The notes under the pieces are model-generated. The model did not search any database, had not been told where the DNA came from, and was given only the letters and a program-made list of their open reading frames with translations. Shown piece after piece: positions 1 through 8,321 of a stretch of 64,000 bases of DNA (positions within the stretch are counted from its first letter, which is position 1; every line of letters begins with the position of its first letter). The stretch is from positions 1,503,501 to 1,567,500 of the forward strand of contig JADKIW010000001.1 of NCBI GenBank assembly GCA_016721115.1. Direction: 5' to 3'. The stretch comes from Candidatus Defluviilinea proxima (GTDB taxonomy: Bacteria; Chloroflexota; Anaerolineae; Anaerolineales; Villigracilaceae). The position numbers were made by a program, and so were the translations under genes.

Positions 1-726
1 GTCAAGCATGATATTGAAACCAGCCAATCGGCCTTGATCCATAAGGCGCTGGATTATCTCGAAGAGCGTATCCGCTATTATCTTGATGTTGTCACTTCGG
101 ATACAACCTTCCTGCAACGTACACGCGGGGTTGGCACAATGACATTGGAAGAGGCGAAGTTCTTCGGCGCGGTAGGCCCCACGGCCCGTGCCTCAGGGGT
201 CAAGCGCGATGTGCGCCTGGATGCGCCCTATGGGGCTTATCAACGCTTCCCGGTCAGCATCATCACAGACGACCGCGGTGACTTGGAAGCCCGCTTCGTT
301 GTCCGCATGAAGGAATTGCTGGTTTCCTGTTTCACCATCCGCACCATTGTTGACAATATGCCATCCGGCGGGATCGCAACGAAGTTTCCGCGTAAGATCC
401 CAGCGGGAGAGACGGTGAGTCGGGTGGAGGCGCCGCGTGGCGAAGCCTTCTACTACATCAAGAGCGGAGGTGGTGAAAGTCCGGTCCGTCTCCATATCCG
501 CACGCCAAGCCTGTGCAATTGGACATCGGTTATCAATAAGGCAGTGGGGCATCAACTTGCCGATGCGCCGATGTTAATTGCCGGTATGGATCCGTGCTTC
601 TCCTGTAATGACCGCATGGTGACCGTCCGCACGAAGGACGACTCGAACACATGGACATGGTCGCAATTACGCGAATACGGCATCAAAAAGTATGAACAAA
701 GAAAGCAAGGATTGCTGACGAAATGA
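1..726 (+). CDS. Group 4 [NiFe] hydrogenase large subunit, 5'-truncated
   Basis: The reading frame is open from base 1, so 241 C-terminal residues are present and the N-terminus lies outside the window. The segment 'DVRLDAPYGAY' and the arginine-rich stretch after it match the common core of complex I 49-kDa subunits and group 4 hydrogenase large subunits. The C-terminal motif DPCFSCNDR (about 565-620 nt) gives the CxxC pair that binds the NiFe centre, which separates hydrogenases of the Ech/Hyc type from NuoD. It would catalyse H2 production or oxidation at the membrane with the subunits that follow. The stop codon overlaps the next start as ATGA, indicating translational coupling. Which subgroup (Ech, Hyc, Mbh-like) cannot be settled from the fragment. 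Confidence 0.88.
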   Translation, partial: VKHDIETSQSALIHKALDYLEERIRYYLDVVTSDTTFLQRTRGVGTMTLEEAKFFGAVGPTARASGVKRDVRLDAPYGAYQRFPVSIITDDRGDLEARFVVRMKELLVSCFTIRTIVDNMPSGGIATKFPRKIPAGETVSRVEAPRGEAFYYIKSGGGESPVRLHIRTPSLCNWTSVINKAVGHQLADAPMLIAGMDPCFSCNDRMVTVRTKDDSNTWTWSQLREYGIKKYEQRKQGLLTK

Positions 727-1646
727 CATCCCTTACTGCTCTTCTCTCCATTATGTTCTTTCCAGCGGGCATCACCCTGATCTTGAGCGGCATGCTTTAT
801 GAATGGGCAGATCGTAAGTTGGTGGCACGCTTCCAGAATCGTATCGGTCCGCGCTGGTTCCAGCCGTTTGCAGATACCATCAAGCTGTTGGTCAAAGAGG
901 AAATCAAACCGCAGAGAATCAATAGTTTCCTTTTCTATGGTCTTCCCATCATCGCACTGACTGGCGCTTTGACCGCTGCACTGTACGCGCCGATCCTGGG
1001 TTTGGAGCCAATCCATTCCTTCCCCGGCGATCTGATCGTCACGCTCTACCTCCTGTCACTGCTGACCATGTGCATGGGGCTCGCAGGATGGAACGGCTCG
1101 AACCGTTTTTCCATGGTAGGCGCAACACGTACCTTGACCCAACTCTTTGCCTATGAGGCGCCTTTTCTGCTTGCCTTGTTGGGACCGGCGATTGTGACAG
1201 GCTCGTGGATGATCAAAGATGTTGTTGCCTATGCTGGAAATCATTGGCTGATCCTGACCCAGCCGGTGGGCTTCTTCATTGCATTGATCGGTTTGATGGG
1301 CAAGCTCGAATTACCACCCTTCGATGCCCCCGAAGCCGAGACTGAAATTGTCGCAGGTGCATTGACCGAGTATTCCGGGCGAGGCCTGGCTTTGTTCCAC
1401 ATCGGCAAATCGGTGGAATTGGTGGTGGCGGTCAGTCTGGTCACGGCCTTCTATTTGGGCGGCATTGGCAATCCGCTTTTCTTCCTGTGCAAGACACTTG
1501 TGATCGTCTTTCTTATGGCAATGCTCCAGGCCTTGTTGACCCGCCTGCGCATTGACCAGACCGTTGGCATGTGGTGGCGCTTCGGCGCATTGCTTGCCCT
1601 CTTCCAAATTCTGATCCTTGTTCTCCTGAAAGGATGGCTGGCATGA
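723..1646 (+). CDS. Hydrogenase membrane subunit, NuoH/HycD/EchB family
   Basis: The 307-residue protein is hydrophobic throughout, with about eight predicted membrane helices. It carries the NuoH-family signature 'RIGPRWFQPFADTIKL' near residue 38 followed by a KEE acidic segment, and a second conserved acidic loop 'PPFDAPEAETEIVAG' near residue 200. In this family the subunit anchors the catalytic arm and contributes to proton or sodium translocation. It overlaps both neighbours by 4 bp (ATGA at 723 and at 1643), so the operon is tightly coupled. Length is normal for HycD/EchB-type proteins. Confidence 0.9.
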   Translation: MTSLTALLSIMFFPAGITLILSGMLYEWADRKLVARFQNRIGPRWFQPFADTIKLLVKEEIKPQRINSFLFYGLPIIALTGALTAALYAPILGLEPIHSFPGDLIVTLYLLSLLTMCMGLAGWNGSNRFSMVGATRTLTQLFAYEAPFLLALLGPAIVTGSWMIKDVVAYAGNHWLILTQPVGFFIALIGLMGKLELPPFDAPEAETEIVAGALTEYSGRGLALFHIGKSVELVVAVSLVTAFYLGGIGNPLFFLCKTLVIVFLMAMLQALLTRLRIDQTVGMWWRFGALLALFQILILVLLKGWLA

Positions 1647-2068
1647 GAATCGGTTCCATGTTCAAGGATATTTTGGTGTCCTTTTTCTCCGCCCCGGTCA
1701 CGGAAAAATATCCATTTGAAAAACCCACAACCGCAGACCGCTTTCGCGGAAAACTCTTTTTCGATCCAACCAAATGCACGGGCTGTAACTTGTGCTCGAA
1801 GGATTGCCCTGCAAACGCGCTTGAGATCGTCATCCTGGACCGCGCTGCGAAACGCTTTGTCGCGCGTTACAACATGGACCGCTGCGTTTATTGTGCGCAG
1901 TGCATTCAATCCTGTAAATTCAAGTGTCTGGGCTTGTCGAAGGATGATTGGGAATTGGCGTCCCTTCACAAAGTGAACTTTGAGGTGCAATATGGAAAGG
2001 AGGAGGACATTGCCAGCCTCCTGGAAAGAAATGCTGCTCCATGCGTTGAACCCGTCCGGACAGAGTGA
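1643..2068 (+). CDS. Hydrogenase-associated ferredoxin subunit, two [4Fe-4S] clusters
   Basis: The 141-residue product starts at the ATG that overlaps the stop of the membrane subunit; an upstream in-frame extension exists but lies inside the previous gene. Two cysteine motifs, CTGCNLCSKDCP and CVYCAQCIQSCK, each provide a CxxCxxCxxxC ligand set for a [4Fe-4S] cluster. This is the pattern of EchF/HycF/NuoI electron-transfer subunits, which pass electrons between the small hydrogenase subunit and the redox partner. The position between the NuoH-like subunit and the maturation protease supports that role. Confidence 0.88.
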   Translation: MRIGSMFKDILVSFFSAPVTEKYPFEKPTTADRFRGKLFFDPTKCTGCNLCSKDCPANALEIVILDRAAKRFVARYNMDRCVYCAQCIQSCKFKCLGLSKDDWELASLHKVNFEVQYGKEEDIASLLERNAAPCVEPVRTE

Positions 2069-2528
2069 TCGCTTCAAACTCCCCCGAACCTGCCTCATCG
2101 GAATCGGCAGTGATCTACGCGGAGACGACTCTGTCGGCGTGATCGTGGTGCGCCGTCTCTTGGCAGATCAACATCTCAACAGCACACCGAACCTGCTCAT
2201 CCTGGAGGGGGGCTCTGCCCCTGAAAATCTCACGGGCAAATTACGTACCTTTCATCCCGATCTCGTTCTGTTTATTGATGCTGCCCATTTGGATGAGCCA
2301 CCCGGCACCATTCAACTGATTCCCATTGATGCCATTGATGGGATGAGTGCATCCTCTCACTCCCTTCCTCTTTCCATGTTGGCGCGTTACATCACCTCAG
2401 AATTTGGCAGTCAGGTGATAGTGCTCGGCATTCAGCCTGCACAAAATGAGTTTGACACAGACCTGAGTGCTCCCGTCTCTGCAGCGGTGGAGAGTATAGT
2501 ACACCTGATGGGTGATCTTTTTGTGTAA
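2010..2528 (+). CDS. Hydrogenase maturation endopeptidase (HycI-like)
   Basis: The protein shows the hydrogenase protease motif 'GIGSDLRGDDSVG' near its N-terminus, a second conserved aspartate in 'DAAHLDEPPG', and a histidine in 'SSHSLPLS'; acidic and histidine residues at these places bind nickel in the HybD/HycI family. It would cleave the C-terminal tail of the large subunit after NiFe insertion. The start is uncertain: TTG 2010 lies 6 nt after a perfect AGGAGG (1998-2003), but TTG 1980, ATG 1992 and ATG 2031 are in the same frame. With any of these the gene overlaps the ferredoxin gene, which fits an operon ending here. Confidence 0.82.
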   Translation: MPASWKEMLLHALNPSGQSDRFKLPRTCLIGIGSDLRGDDSVGVIVVRRLLADQHLNSTPNLLILEGGSAPENLTGKLRTFHPDLVLFIDAAHLDEPPGTIQLIPIDAIDGMSASSHSLPLSMLARYITSEFGSQVIVLGIQPAQNEFDTDLSAPVSAAVESIVHLMGDLFV

Positions 2529-2647
2529 ACTGTTGCCGTGTCCAATGCCCTGTGTCACAATACTGGTGAAGCGCAAAACCGAATCGGTCGTGGTCCAATT
2601 GGCCTGGCAACGTACAGATCGTTTCTGAACGAGATGACATTGGATCT

Positions 2648-2854
2648 TTGTTCACGACTTTGACAGATGAAGGTCAGAGCTTGATGCGTGCGGCAATGAG
2701 TCAGATGAACTTATCGGCGAGAGCTTATCATCGCATTCTGAAACTGGCGCGGACAATCGCAGATTTGGCTGGAAGCGAAGAGATTCAGTCGTTACATTTG
2801 GCAGAGGCTTTGCACGCTTCGCAGTATCGTTCGAAGATCATGATGGGGTCATAA
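2648..2854 (+). pseudogene. Remnant of comM (Mg-chelatase-like ATPase), C-terminal tail only
   Basis: The 68-codon frame contains 'LSARAYHRILKLARTIADLAG' in pieces, followed by an AEAL..QYR ending, which is the conserved C-terminal end of ComM/YifB proteins (normally about 500 residues). The rest of the gene, including the ATPase core, is absent from the upstream 120 bp. No convincing start or ribosome site precedes it, so it is most simply a truncated relic. A second, more damaged copy in the same orientation lies at 6469-6629. Confidence 0.7.
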
Positions 2855-2982
2855 AACCCAAATATTCAGGCTTAGGATACAAGACGTAATGGGGGAATGG
2901 TTGTTATGGTTATAAAAGCAGAAAAATACCGGTTGATTTTCACATAATCACATTATTTTCCATTATCCTTCACATATCCTTC

Positions 2983-3009
2983 ACACTCGTTCCGTTTTCG
3001 AACGGGTGT
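2983..3009 (+). terminator. Hairpin ahead of the ECF42 module
   Basis: Ten-base arms ACACTCGTTC (2983-2992) and GAACGGGTGT (3000-3009) pair with one G-T wobble around a 7-nt loop and run into TTTTG. It would end transcription coming from the left just before the promoter-like box at 3012. The sequence between 2855 and 2982 shows no gene. Confidence 0.45.
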
Positions 3010-3011
3010 TT

Positions 3012-3038
3012 TGTCGATTTCAGACCTTCTCAAACGAC
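3012..3038 (+). promoter_or_regulatory. Promoter-like box 1, ECF42 type (TGTCGA - 17 bp - CGAC)
   Basis: TGTCGA at 3012-3017 and CGAC at 3035-3038 are separated by 17 bp, 24 bp before the first DGPF gene. The same two boxes with the same 17-bp spacer precede the second DGPF gene. From memory of the ECF42 literature, these sigma factors recognise a TGTCGA -35 element and a CGA-containing -10 element and control DGPF genes. The sigma factor itself is encoded at 5161-6408, so autoregulation of the module is likely. Confidence 0.65.
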
Positions 3039-3061
3039 TATTCAATAAAAAGGAGTCTACA

Positions 3062-3421
3062 ATGAAATTTTTATGTCTTGTACATGAGGAGCCAGATAAT
3101 GGCCTGGGACCTCAGACGGAAAGAGAGGCACAGGAGCTCGTCAATGAGCACCTAGATTACGACGAAACCCTGCGCCAGAGCGGACATTGGCTCTACGCCC
3201 AGGCCCTGCAGCCTGTGGAAACTGCCACGACCGTGCGTGTGCGAAATGGGAAGACTTCCATTACAGACGGTCCCTTCGCGGAGACCAAGGAAGTCCTTGG
3301 GGGATTCGTGATGATCGAGGCAAGGGATATGGAGGAGGCAATCCAAATCGCAGCGGGGATTCCCTCAGCCCGTATGGGATTCATCCATGTTCGAAAAGTT
3401 CACAAGTTTAAAAACTCGTAG
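3062..3421 (+). CDS. DGPF/YCII-family protein 1
   Basis: The 119-residue protein begins at the ATG preceded by AAAGGAG; a longer in-frame reading would run through the promoter box and is unlikely. It has the YCII-related (DGPF) fold signature: 'MKFLCLVHEE' strand, an alpha-helical middle, the motif 'TDGPFAETKE' near residue 68, then 'GGFVMIEARDMEEAIQIA'. Members are small ferredoxin-like-fold proteins of unclear enzymatic function that are typically encoded with ECF42 sigma factors. About half of its residues match the neighbour at 3499, so the pair arose by tandem duplication that included the promoter. Confidence 0.85.
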   Translation: MKFLCLVHEEPDNGLGPQTEREAQELVNEHLDYDETLRQSGHWLYAQALQPVETATTVRVRNGKTSITDGPFAETKEVLGGFVMIEARDMEEAIQIAAGIPSARMGFIHVRKVHKFKNS

Positions 3422-3428
3422 GTAATTT

Positions 3429-3455
3429 TGTCGATTTTGAGCTTTGTCAAACGAC
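3429..3455 (+). promoter_or_regulatory. Promoter-like box 2, ECF42 type
   Basis: TGTCGA (3429-3434) and CGAC (3452-3455) again stand 17 bp apart, and flanking bases (TTTTGTCGATTT, CAAACGACTATTC) match box 1 closely. The box lies 7 bp after the stop of the first DGPF gene and 43 bp before the second one. Confidence 0.65.
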
Positions 3456-3498
3456 TATTCCGTGAAAGCAAACTCAAATCTACTTACAGGAGTACACA

Positions 3499-3855
3499 AT
3501 GAAATATCTATGTCTGGTCTATTTTGATGGGAAGGTACTTGACAACATGTCGGAGGCCGAAAAGAACGCCTTTGATAACGAGTCGCTGGCTTATGACGAA
3601 GAACTTCAGCGCAGCGGCCATTTCATCGCTGCCGAGGCGCTTGAGTCTGTAAAGTCTGCTGTTACCGTGCGTATGCGCAGTGGGAAGATCTCCACCACGG
3701 ATGGTCCATTTACTGAGACCAAGGAACAACTGGGCGGATTCATCCTGATCGAAGCCCGGGATTTAAACGATGCCATCCAGGTCGCCGCAAAGATTCCGCT
3801 GGCCCGTTTCGGCGGCATTGAAGTCCGCCCCATCTGGGAACTCACGAAGAAGTAG
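3499..3855 (+). CDS. DGPF/YCII-family protein 2
   Basis: The 118-residue paralogue of the preceding gene starts after an ACAGGAG ribosome site. It keeps 'TDGPFTETKEQLGGFILIEARD', the family hallmark. Six bases separate it from the SDR gene, so from here to the sigma factor the genes form one transcription unit. Function is unknown beyond the association with ECF42 signalling. Confidence 0.85.
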   Translation: MKYLCLVYFDGKVLDNMSEAEKNAFDNESLAYDEELQRSGHFIAAEALESVKSAVTVRMRSGKISTTDGPFTETKEQLGGFILIEARDLNDAIQVAAKIPLARFGGIEVRPIWELTKK

Positions 3856-3861
3856 GTCCAT

Positions 3862-4647
3862 ATGATGCTGAAGAACAAGAATGCGATCATCTACGGCGCG
3901 GGCGGCGCTGTGGGCCGAACGGTGGCCCTGGCCTTTGCCCGCGAGGGCGCGAACGTCTTCCTCGCAGGCCGCACGCTGGGGAAAGTCAATGACGTCGCGA
4001 AGGAAATTGCCGATCTGGGTGGGTCCGCCCAGGCCGCGGAAGTCGATGCGCTCGATCAGACATCCGTGGAGAAGCATGCAGCGGACATGGTCAAAAAGGC
4101 CGGCAGTCTGGACGTCTCCTTCAACTTGATCTCTCTGGCAGATGAACAAGGTACCTTACTTGTGGATATGACCCTGGATGAATTTCTGGTCACACCTACC
4201 ATCGCCTTGCGCACACAGTTCCTGACGATGACGGCTGCGGCACGGTATATGACAAAGCAAAAGTCCGGCGTGATCCTGGCGCTGACCGCCAATGTCGCAC
4301 GTATCCCTTCTTCTTATTCCGGCAACTTTGGGATCGCCTGTGCGACGATTGAAGCCATGTGCCGCCAGGTTGCTGTGGAAGTCGGGCAGGATGGCGTGCG
4401 CGTGATCTGTCTGCGTTCTGCAGGCTCACCGGATGCGCCCGGCGTACATGAAGCCTTAAGCATTCATGCAAAAAATGCCGGCATGACCTTCGATGAATTC
4501 CATACCTACGCGGCACAGGGGTCCATGCTCAAACGCATGCCCTGGATGGCGGAGATCGCAAACGTCGCGACCTTCATGGCATCGGATGGTGCCAGCGCCA
4601 TGACCGCCACGGTCGCAAACTTAACCTGCGGCGCCATCGTCGATTAA
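3862..4647 (+). CDS. SDR-family protein with degenerate active site
   Basis: The 261-residue protein has the Rossmann N-terminus 'AIIYGAGGAVGRTVALAFA', the usual place of the TGxxxGxG cofactor motif, and ends like classical short-chain dehydrogenases. At the catalytic site, where the family has YxxxK, the aligned segment is 'NFGIACATIEAM', so Tyr is Phe and Lys is Cys; the serine position is also changed. It may bind NAD(P) without acting as a normal dehydrogenase. ATG 3862 and ATG 3865 are both possible starts. It lies 6 bp after the second DGPF gene and is probably under ECF42 control. Confidence 0.78.
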   Translation: MMLKNKNAIIYGAGGAVGRTVALAFAREGANVFLAGRTLGKVNDVAKEIADLGGSAQAAEVDALDQTSVEKHAADMVKKAGSLDVSFNLISLADEQGTLLVDMTLDEFLVTPTIALRTQFLTMTAAARYMTKQKSGVILALTANVARIPSSYSGNFGIACATIEAMCRQVAVEVGQDGVRVICLRSAGSPDAPGVHEALSIHAKNAGMTFDEFHTYAAQGSMLKRMPWMAEIANVATFMASDGASAMTATVANLTCGAIVD

Positions 4648-4664
4648 AATCACAAGGAGAAACC

Positions 4665-5153
4665 ATGATCAAGATCACTGAACCAAAATTAGTGGAACGT
4701 CCCGAGCAGCATTATGTAGCCATCCGCAAATTCGTCACGATGGCGGAAATTGGCCCCACCTTGCCTCCCTTGAGCGGCGATGTCTTTGCCTGGCTGGCAG
4801 AAAAAGGCATTCAACCATCGGGCGCAGCCTTTTGGCGCTATAACGTTGTAGAGATGGATAAGAAACTTGAGATCGATGTGGCTGTGCCTGTCGCTTCACC
4901 GATCAAAGGGGAGGGCGAAATTATTGCAGATGTACTCCCAGCTGGCACCTATGCGTTGATGCTGCATACCGGTCACCCCGATGAACTGGAAGAAGCCACC
5001 GCAAAGCTATTGGATTGGGCAACCAGGAATAACATCCAATGGAAGATGAACGGCGAACGCTGGGGCGGGCGCGTGGAATGGTATTACTCCGATCCGGGGA
5101 TCGAGCCCGATATGACCAAATGGGAGACGGAACTCGCGTTCCTGACTGCCTAA
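4665..5153 (+). CDS. GyrI-like / AraC effector-binding-domain protein
   Basis: The 162-residue protein starts after CAAGGAGAAACC. The opening 'EPKLVERPEQHYVAIRKFV', the central 'GAAFWRYN' strand and the late 'LLDWATRNNIQWKMNGERWGG' match the GyrI-like small-molecule-binding fold (SOUL/BRE family), found alone or at the C-terminus of AraC and MerR regulators. No DNA-binding domain is present, so it is a stand-alone sensor or sequestering protein. It ends 7 bp before the sigma factor start. Confidence 0.75.
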   Translation: MIKITEPKLVERPEQHYVAIRKFVTMAEIGPTLPPLSGDVFAWLAEKGIQPSGAAFWRYNVVEMDKKLEIDVAVPVASPIKGEGEIIADVLPAGTYALMLHTGHPDELEEATAKLLDWATRNNIQWKMNGERWGGRVEWYYSDPGIEPDMTKWETELAFLTA

Positions 5154-5160
5154 TTTGAGT

Positions 5161-6408
5161 ATGAGCGAGGACGCGCGCAAAGATGTACGGGAGAAGGTTG
5201 ATGAAATCTATCGCCTTGAATCACGCCGCGTCCTCGCTACGTTAATTCGTTTGTTGGGGGATTTCGATCTTGCAGAAGAAGCCTTGCACGAAGCCTTTAC
5301 GACAGCGTTGGAACAATGGGGGCAGGAAGGCCTGCCGAAAAATCCGCGTACCTGGCTGGTTTCCGTGGGCCGCTTTAAAGCCATCGATAACATTCGACGG
5401 CGCGCACGCTTTGATTCCTCGCTTGCACAGATCGCAAATGAATTGGGGCCAACCACGGAAAATCCATTTGCAGAGGATGATGAAGATATCGAAGATGAAC
5501 GCCTGCGGTTGATCTTCACCTGCTGCCATCCTGCCCTATCCCCGGATTCACAGATCGCGTTAACGCTTCGTACGGTTTGCGGATTCACCACCGAAGAGAT
5601 CGCGCATGCCTTTCTCACGCCCTCGCCGACCATCGCACAACGCATCGTGCGCGCCAAGTCCAAGATCCGTGACGCACACATCCCCTATGAAGTCCCATCG
5701 CATACAGAACTTCCTGATCGCCTTGATTCTGTTTTGCACGTGATCTATCTCGTATTCAATGAAGGTTATTCCGCATCCTTCGGGGATTCGCTGACCCGTC
5801 ACGATCTTTCCGCTGAAGCGATTCGGCTTGGAAGGCTTTTGGTTGAATTATTACCCGAACCCGAAGTGGTTGGATTGCTGGCCTTGATGCTCTTACAGGA
5901 ATCGCGGCGTGCCGCGCGGACCTCCCCAACGGGAGAACTGATCCTGCTCAACGAACAGGATCGTACGCTGTGGGATCGCGCACAAATCACCGAAGGCCTG
6001 AGGCTTATTCAACAAGCCCTCGCCTCCCGTCGTTTCGGTCCATATACCATTCAAGCGGCGATTGCTGCGGTCCATGCACGGGCCGCACGTGCGGATGAAA
6101 CCGATTGGAATCAGATCGTGGCGTTATATGACATTTTGATCCAGGCGGAACCCTCGCCAGTCATTGAACTAAATCGCGCCGTCGCGATCGCCATGCGAGA
6201 TGGCCCTCAAGCGGGCTTGACCATCATCGAAGACATTTTTTCTCGCGGCGACCTCTTGGAATATCACTTCGCCCATTCAGCACATGCTGATTTATGCCGA
6301 AGGTTGGGAAAATTGGAAAAAGCGCGTGCTTCCTATACGCGCGCACTTGAACTGAGCCAGCAGAGATCTGAACGCGAATTCCTTGAACGAAGATTAAGAG
6401 AGTTATAA
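5161..6408 (+). CDS. ECF42-type RNA polymerase sigma factor with C-terminal TPR-like extension
   Basis: The 415-residue protein has a sigma-70 region 2 ('GDFDLAEEALHEAFTTALEQ') near residues 28-47, a linker rich in acidic residues, and region 4 ('GFTTEEIAHAFLTPSPTIAQ') near residues 140-160. About 250 further residues of alternating helices follow, with a conserved 'YLVFNEGYSAS' segment typical of the DUF6596 extension of ECF42 factors. No anti-sigma gene is visible, in line with this group, where the extension is thought to control activity. ATG 5161 is preferred; TTG 5155 is two codons upstream. Confidence 0.88.
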   Translation: MSEDARKDVREKVDEIYRLESRRVLATLIRLLGDFDLAEEALHEAFTTALEQWGQEGLPKNPRTWLVSVGRFKAIDNIRRRARFDSSLAQIANELGPTTENPFAEDDEDIEDERLRLIFTCCHPALSPDSQIALTLRTVCGFTTEEIAHAFLTPSPTIAQRIVRAKSKIRDAHIPYEVPSHTELPDRLDSVLHVIYLVFNEGYSASFGDSLTRHDLSAEAIRLGRLLVELLPEPEVVGLLALMLLQESRRAARTSPTGELILLNEQDRTLWDRAQITEGLRLIQQALASRRFGPYTIQAAIAAVHARAARADETDWNQIVALYDILIQAEPSPVIELNRAVAIAMRDGPQAGLTIIEDIFSRGDLLEYHFAHSAHADLCRRLGKLEKARASYTRALELSQQRSEREFLERRLREL

Positions 6409-6468
6409 AATAACGCTTTATAAAATAGATATGCGCGTCGGGGAGATACGGCTATTTTGCAAGTTGCA

Positions 6469-6629
6469 GGATGAAGGTCAGAGTTTGATGCGTGCGGCAA
6501 TGAGCCAAATGAATCTATCAGCGCATCCTGAAACTGGCACGCACCATTGCGGATCTGGCGGGGAGTGATGAGATCTAATCCGCTCATCTAGCAGATGCTT
6601 TGCAATATCGTCCGAAATTGATGATGGGA
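6469..6629 (+). pseudogene. Second comM tail remnant, frameshifted
   Basis: The sequence aligns along its whole length with the fragment at 2648-2854, starting at GATGAAGGTCAGAG. A 14-nt deletion after the AATCTATCAGCG stretch destroys the frame and a TAA interrupts the later part; another 9 nt present in the first copy are missing before the ATATCG sequence. It is in direct orientation to the first copy, so the two remnants bracket the ECF42 module. Confidence 0.7.
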
Positions 6630-6677
6630 TAAAGAAATAGCCCCAGCCAACGGATAAAAATTTATGCTAAGAATAAA

Positions 6678-8108
6678 TTATGTTAGTCGTTGAAGGTCAC
6701 CCAATGCGGCTTCGATTTCTTCAACCGTAACCAATCGATCATCATTCACATTTTTAAGATTGCCATCTTTTGCTTTTTCAACAGCGATATCATGTATCGT
6801 CATATTACGCGTCGCCGCCTCTTTGACCAGTTCTGCCCCCTGACTGTACCCGATCAGCGGATTCAGCGCCGTCACTACAATCGGGTTTTGTGCCAGCCAG
6901 CCTTCTGCTTTTGCCCGATTTGCAGTGATTCCGTGCACCGCCCGATCAGTGAATGCTTGAACAGAACCAATTGTGATCTGCATCATTTCGAAAAGATTAT
7001 GGGCAATAACCGGCATCATCACATTCAACTCGAGCTGCCCAGCCTGACTTGCCAATACGATGGTTACGTCGCATCCGATCACCTGAAACATTGCCATATC
7101 AAGCATCTCCGCCATAACCGGATTGACCTTGCCCGGCATAATACTGGAGCCAGGTTGTACTGCTGGCAGGCGGATCTCATCCAGCCCGGTTGCGGGGCCA
7201 GATGAGAGCAGACGAAAATCATTGGCGATACGGATAAGGGTCAGAGCCAGAGTCCGCAGTGATGCTGAGAAAGCTGTTGCATCAGCCATTGATTGCATGG
7301 ATTCAAATAGATTATCAGACTCATACAGTTGCAGATTGGTTAATTCAGATAGTTTTTGAATCATCTGTCGGCGATAGTCAGGATGCGCGTTCAATCCCGA
7401 CCCGACAGCTGTGCCGCCAATTCCCAGCCGTCTCAACCCTTCAGCAGCGTACTGAATCCGCTCCACATCCCGCTCGATTGCTTTGGCATATGCGCCGAAT
7501 TCCTGCCCCAATCGGATCGGAACGGCATCCTGTAAATGGGTACGCCCCGATTTGACGATGTTGTCGAACTCGCTGGCTTTAGCCATTAATGCGCCAGATA
7601 AATTGTTTAGTGTGGTGAGCAATTCATCCAAACGCCACAAACAGCCCAGACGGATGGCGGTTGGAATAACATCGTTTGTAGATTGCGCCATGTTGACATG
7701 ATCATTTGGATGGACACGATATTCCCCGAGTTTTCCACCCAGAAGTTGCGAGGCACGATTGGCGATCACTTCATTGATGTTCATGTGATGGCTGGTTCCC
7801 GCGCCCGCCTGAAATGGATCAACAACAAAATGCTCGTTCCATTTCCCGTCGATCACTTCTTGTGCAGCCTGGGCGATGGCGTTCGCCTTTTCTGAGTCAA
7901 TCATCCCCAAGTCTTTGTTGACCTCGGCAGCCGCTCTCTTGATCACACCTATTGACCAGATAAATGCCTGACGAGGCTTTAGCCCTGATACGGGAAAGTT
8001 CTCGATTGCGCGTTGGGTCTGTGCGCCATATAGAGCGTTTGATGGAACAAAGACTTCGCCAAGCGAGTCGTGTTCAACACGATTGGAAGTTCCTTGTGTG
8101 TAAGCCAC
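6678..8108 (-). CDS. Aspartase/fumarase superfamily lyase, probably aspartate ammonia-lyase
   Basis: The 476-residue protein carries the superfamily signature GSSIMPGKVNP near residue 325, 'GAGTSHHMNINEVIANRA' near residue 105, and 'PNDHVNMAQSTNDV' near residue 135. The last two, and 'AGQLELNVMMPVIAHN', look more like aspartase than class II fumarase, but the overall family members interconvert fumarate and either aspartate or malate and the split is hard by eye. The length is normal. It is the last gene of a minus-strand operon that begins with the cupin. Confidence 0.82.
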   Translation of the reverse strand: MAYTQGTSNRVEHDSLGEVFVPSNALYGAQTQRAIENFPVSGLKPRQAFIWSIGVIKRAAAEVNKDLGMIDSEKANAIAQAAQEVIDGKWNEHFVVDPFQAGAGTSHHMNINEVIANRASQLLGGKLGEYRVHPNDHVNMAQSTNDVIPTAIRLGCLWRLDELLTTLNNLSGALMAKASEFDNIVKSGRTHLQDAVPIRLGQEFGAYAKAIERDVERIQYAAEGLRRLGIGGTAVGSGLNAHPDYRRQMIQKLSELTNLQLYESDNLFESMQSMADATAFSASLRTLALTLIRIANDFRLLSSGPATGLDEIRLPAVQPGSSIMPGKVNPVMAEMLDMAMFQVIGCDVTIVLASQAGQLELNVMMPVIAHNLFEMMQITIGSVQAFTDRAVHGITANRAKAEGWLAQNPIVVTALNPLIGYSQGAELVKEAATRNMTIHDIAVEKAKDGNLKNVNDDRLVTVEEIEAALGDLQRLT

Positions 8109-8112
8109 TTAG

Positions 8113-8319
8113 CTAATCTTTTCCAGGCATATCGGTCGGTTGGGTGTTTGGATTGTTGATCTCAACCACTGGTCCGCCATCATCCTGCCAGCGCAAGTTG
8201 TCTTCAGTCACAACTTTTCTTTTTTTTGTTTCGGACTTACTATCTGGATATTCGTTGGTAATTATCTGTCTGAGATAATAAAATAATTTAAAATTAAATA
8301 TAGAAAATTTATTTTTCAT
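8113..8319 (-). CDS. Small hypothetical protein
   Basis: This 68-residue frame begins 7 nt after a GGAGG that lies in the last codons of the upstream gene, and ends 4 bp before the lyase start, so it is positioned like a real operon member. The N-terminal half is rich in Phe, Tyr, Lys and Asn; the C-terminal half is charged and proline-containing. No known domain is recognised. The DNA is more AT-rich than its neighbours. Confidence 0.55.
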   Translation of the reverse strand: MKNKFSIFNFKLFYYLRQIITNEYPDSKSETKKRKVVTEDNLRWQDDGGPVVEINNPNTQPTDMPGKD

Positions 8320-8321
8320 TT

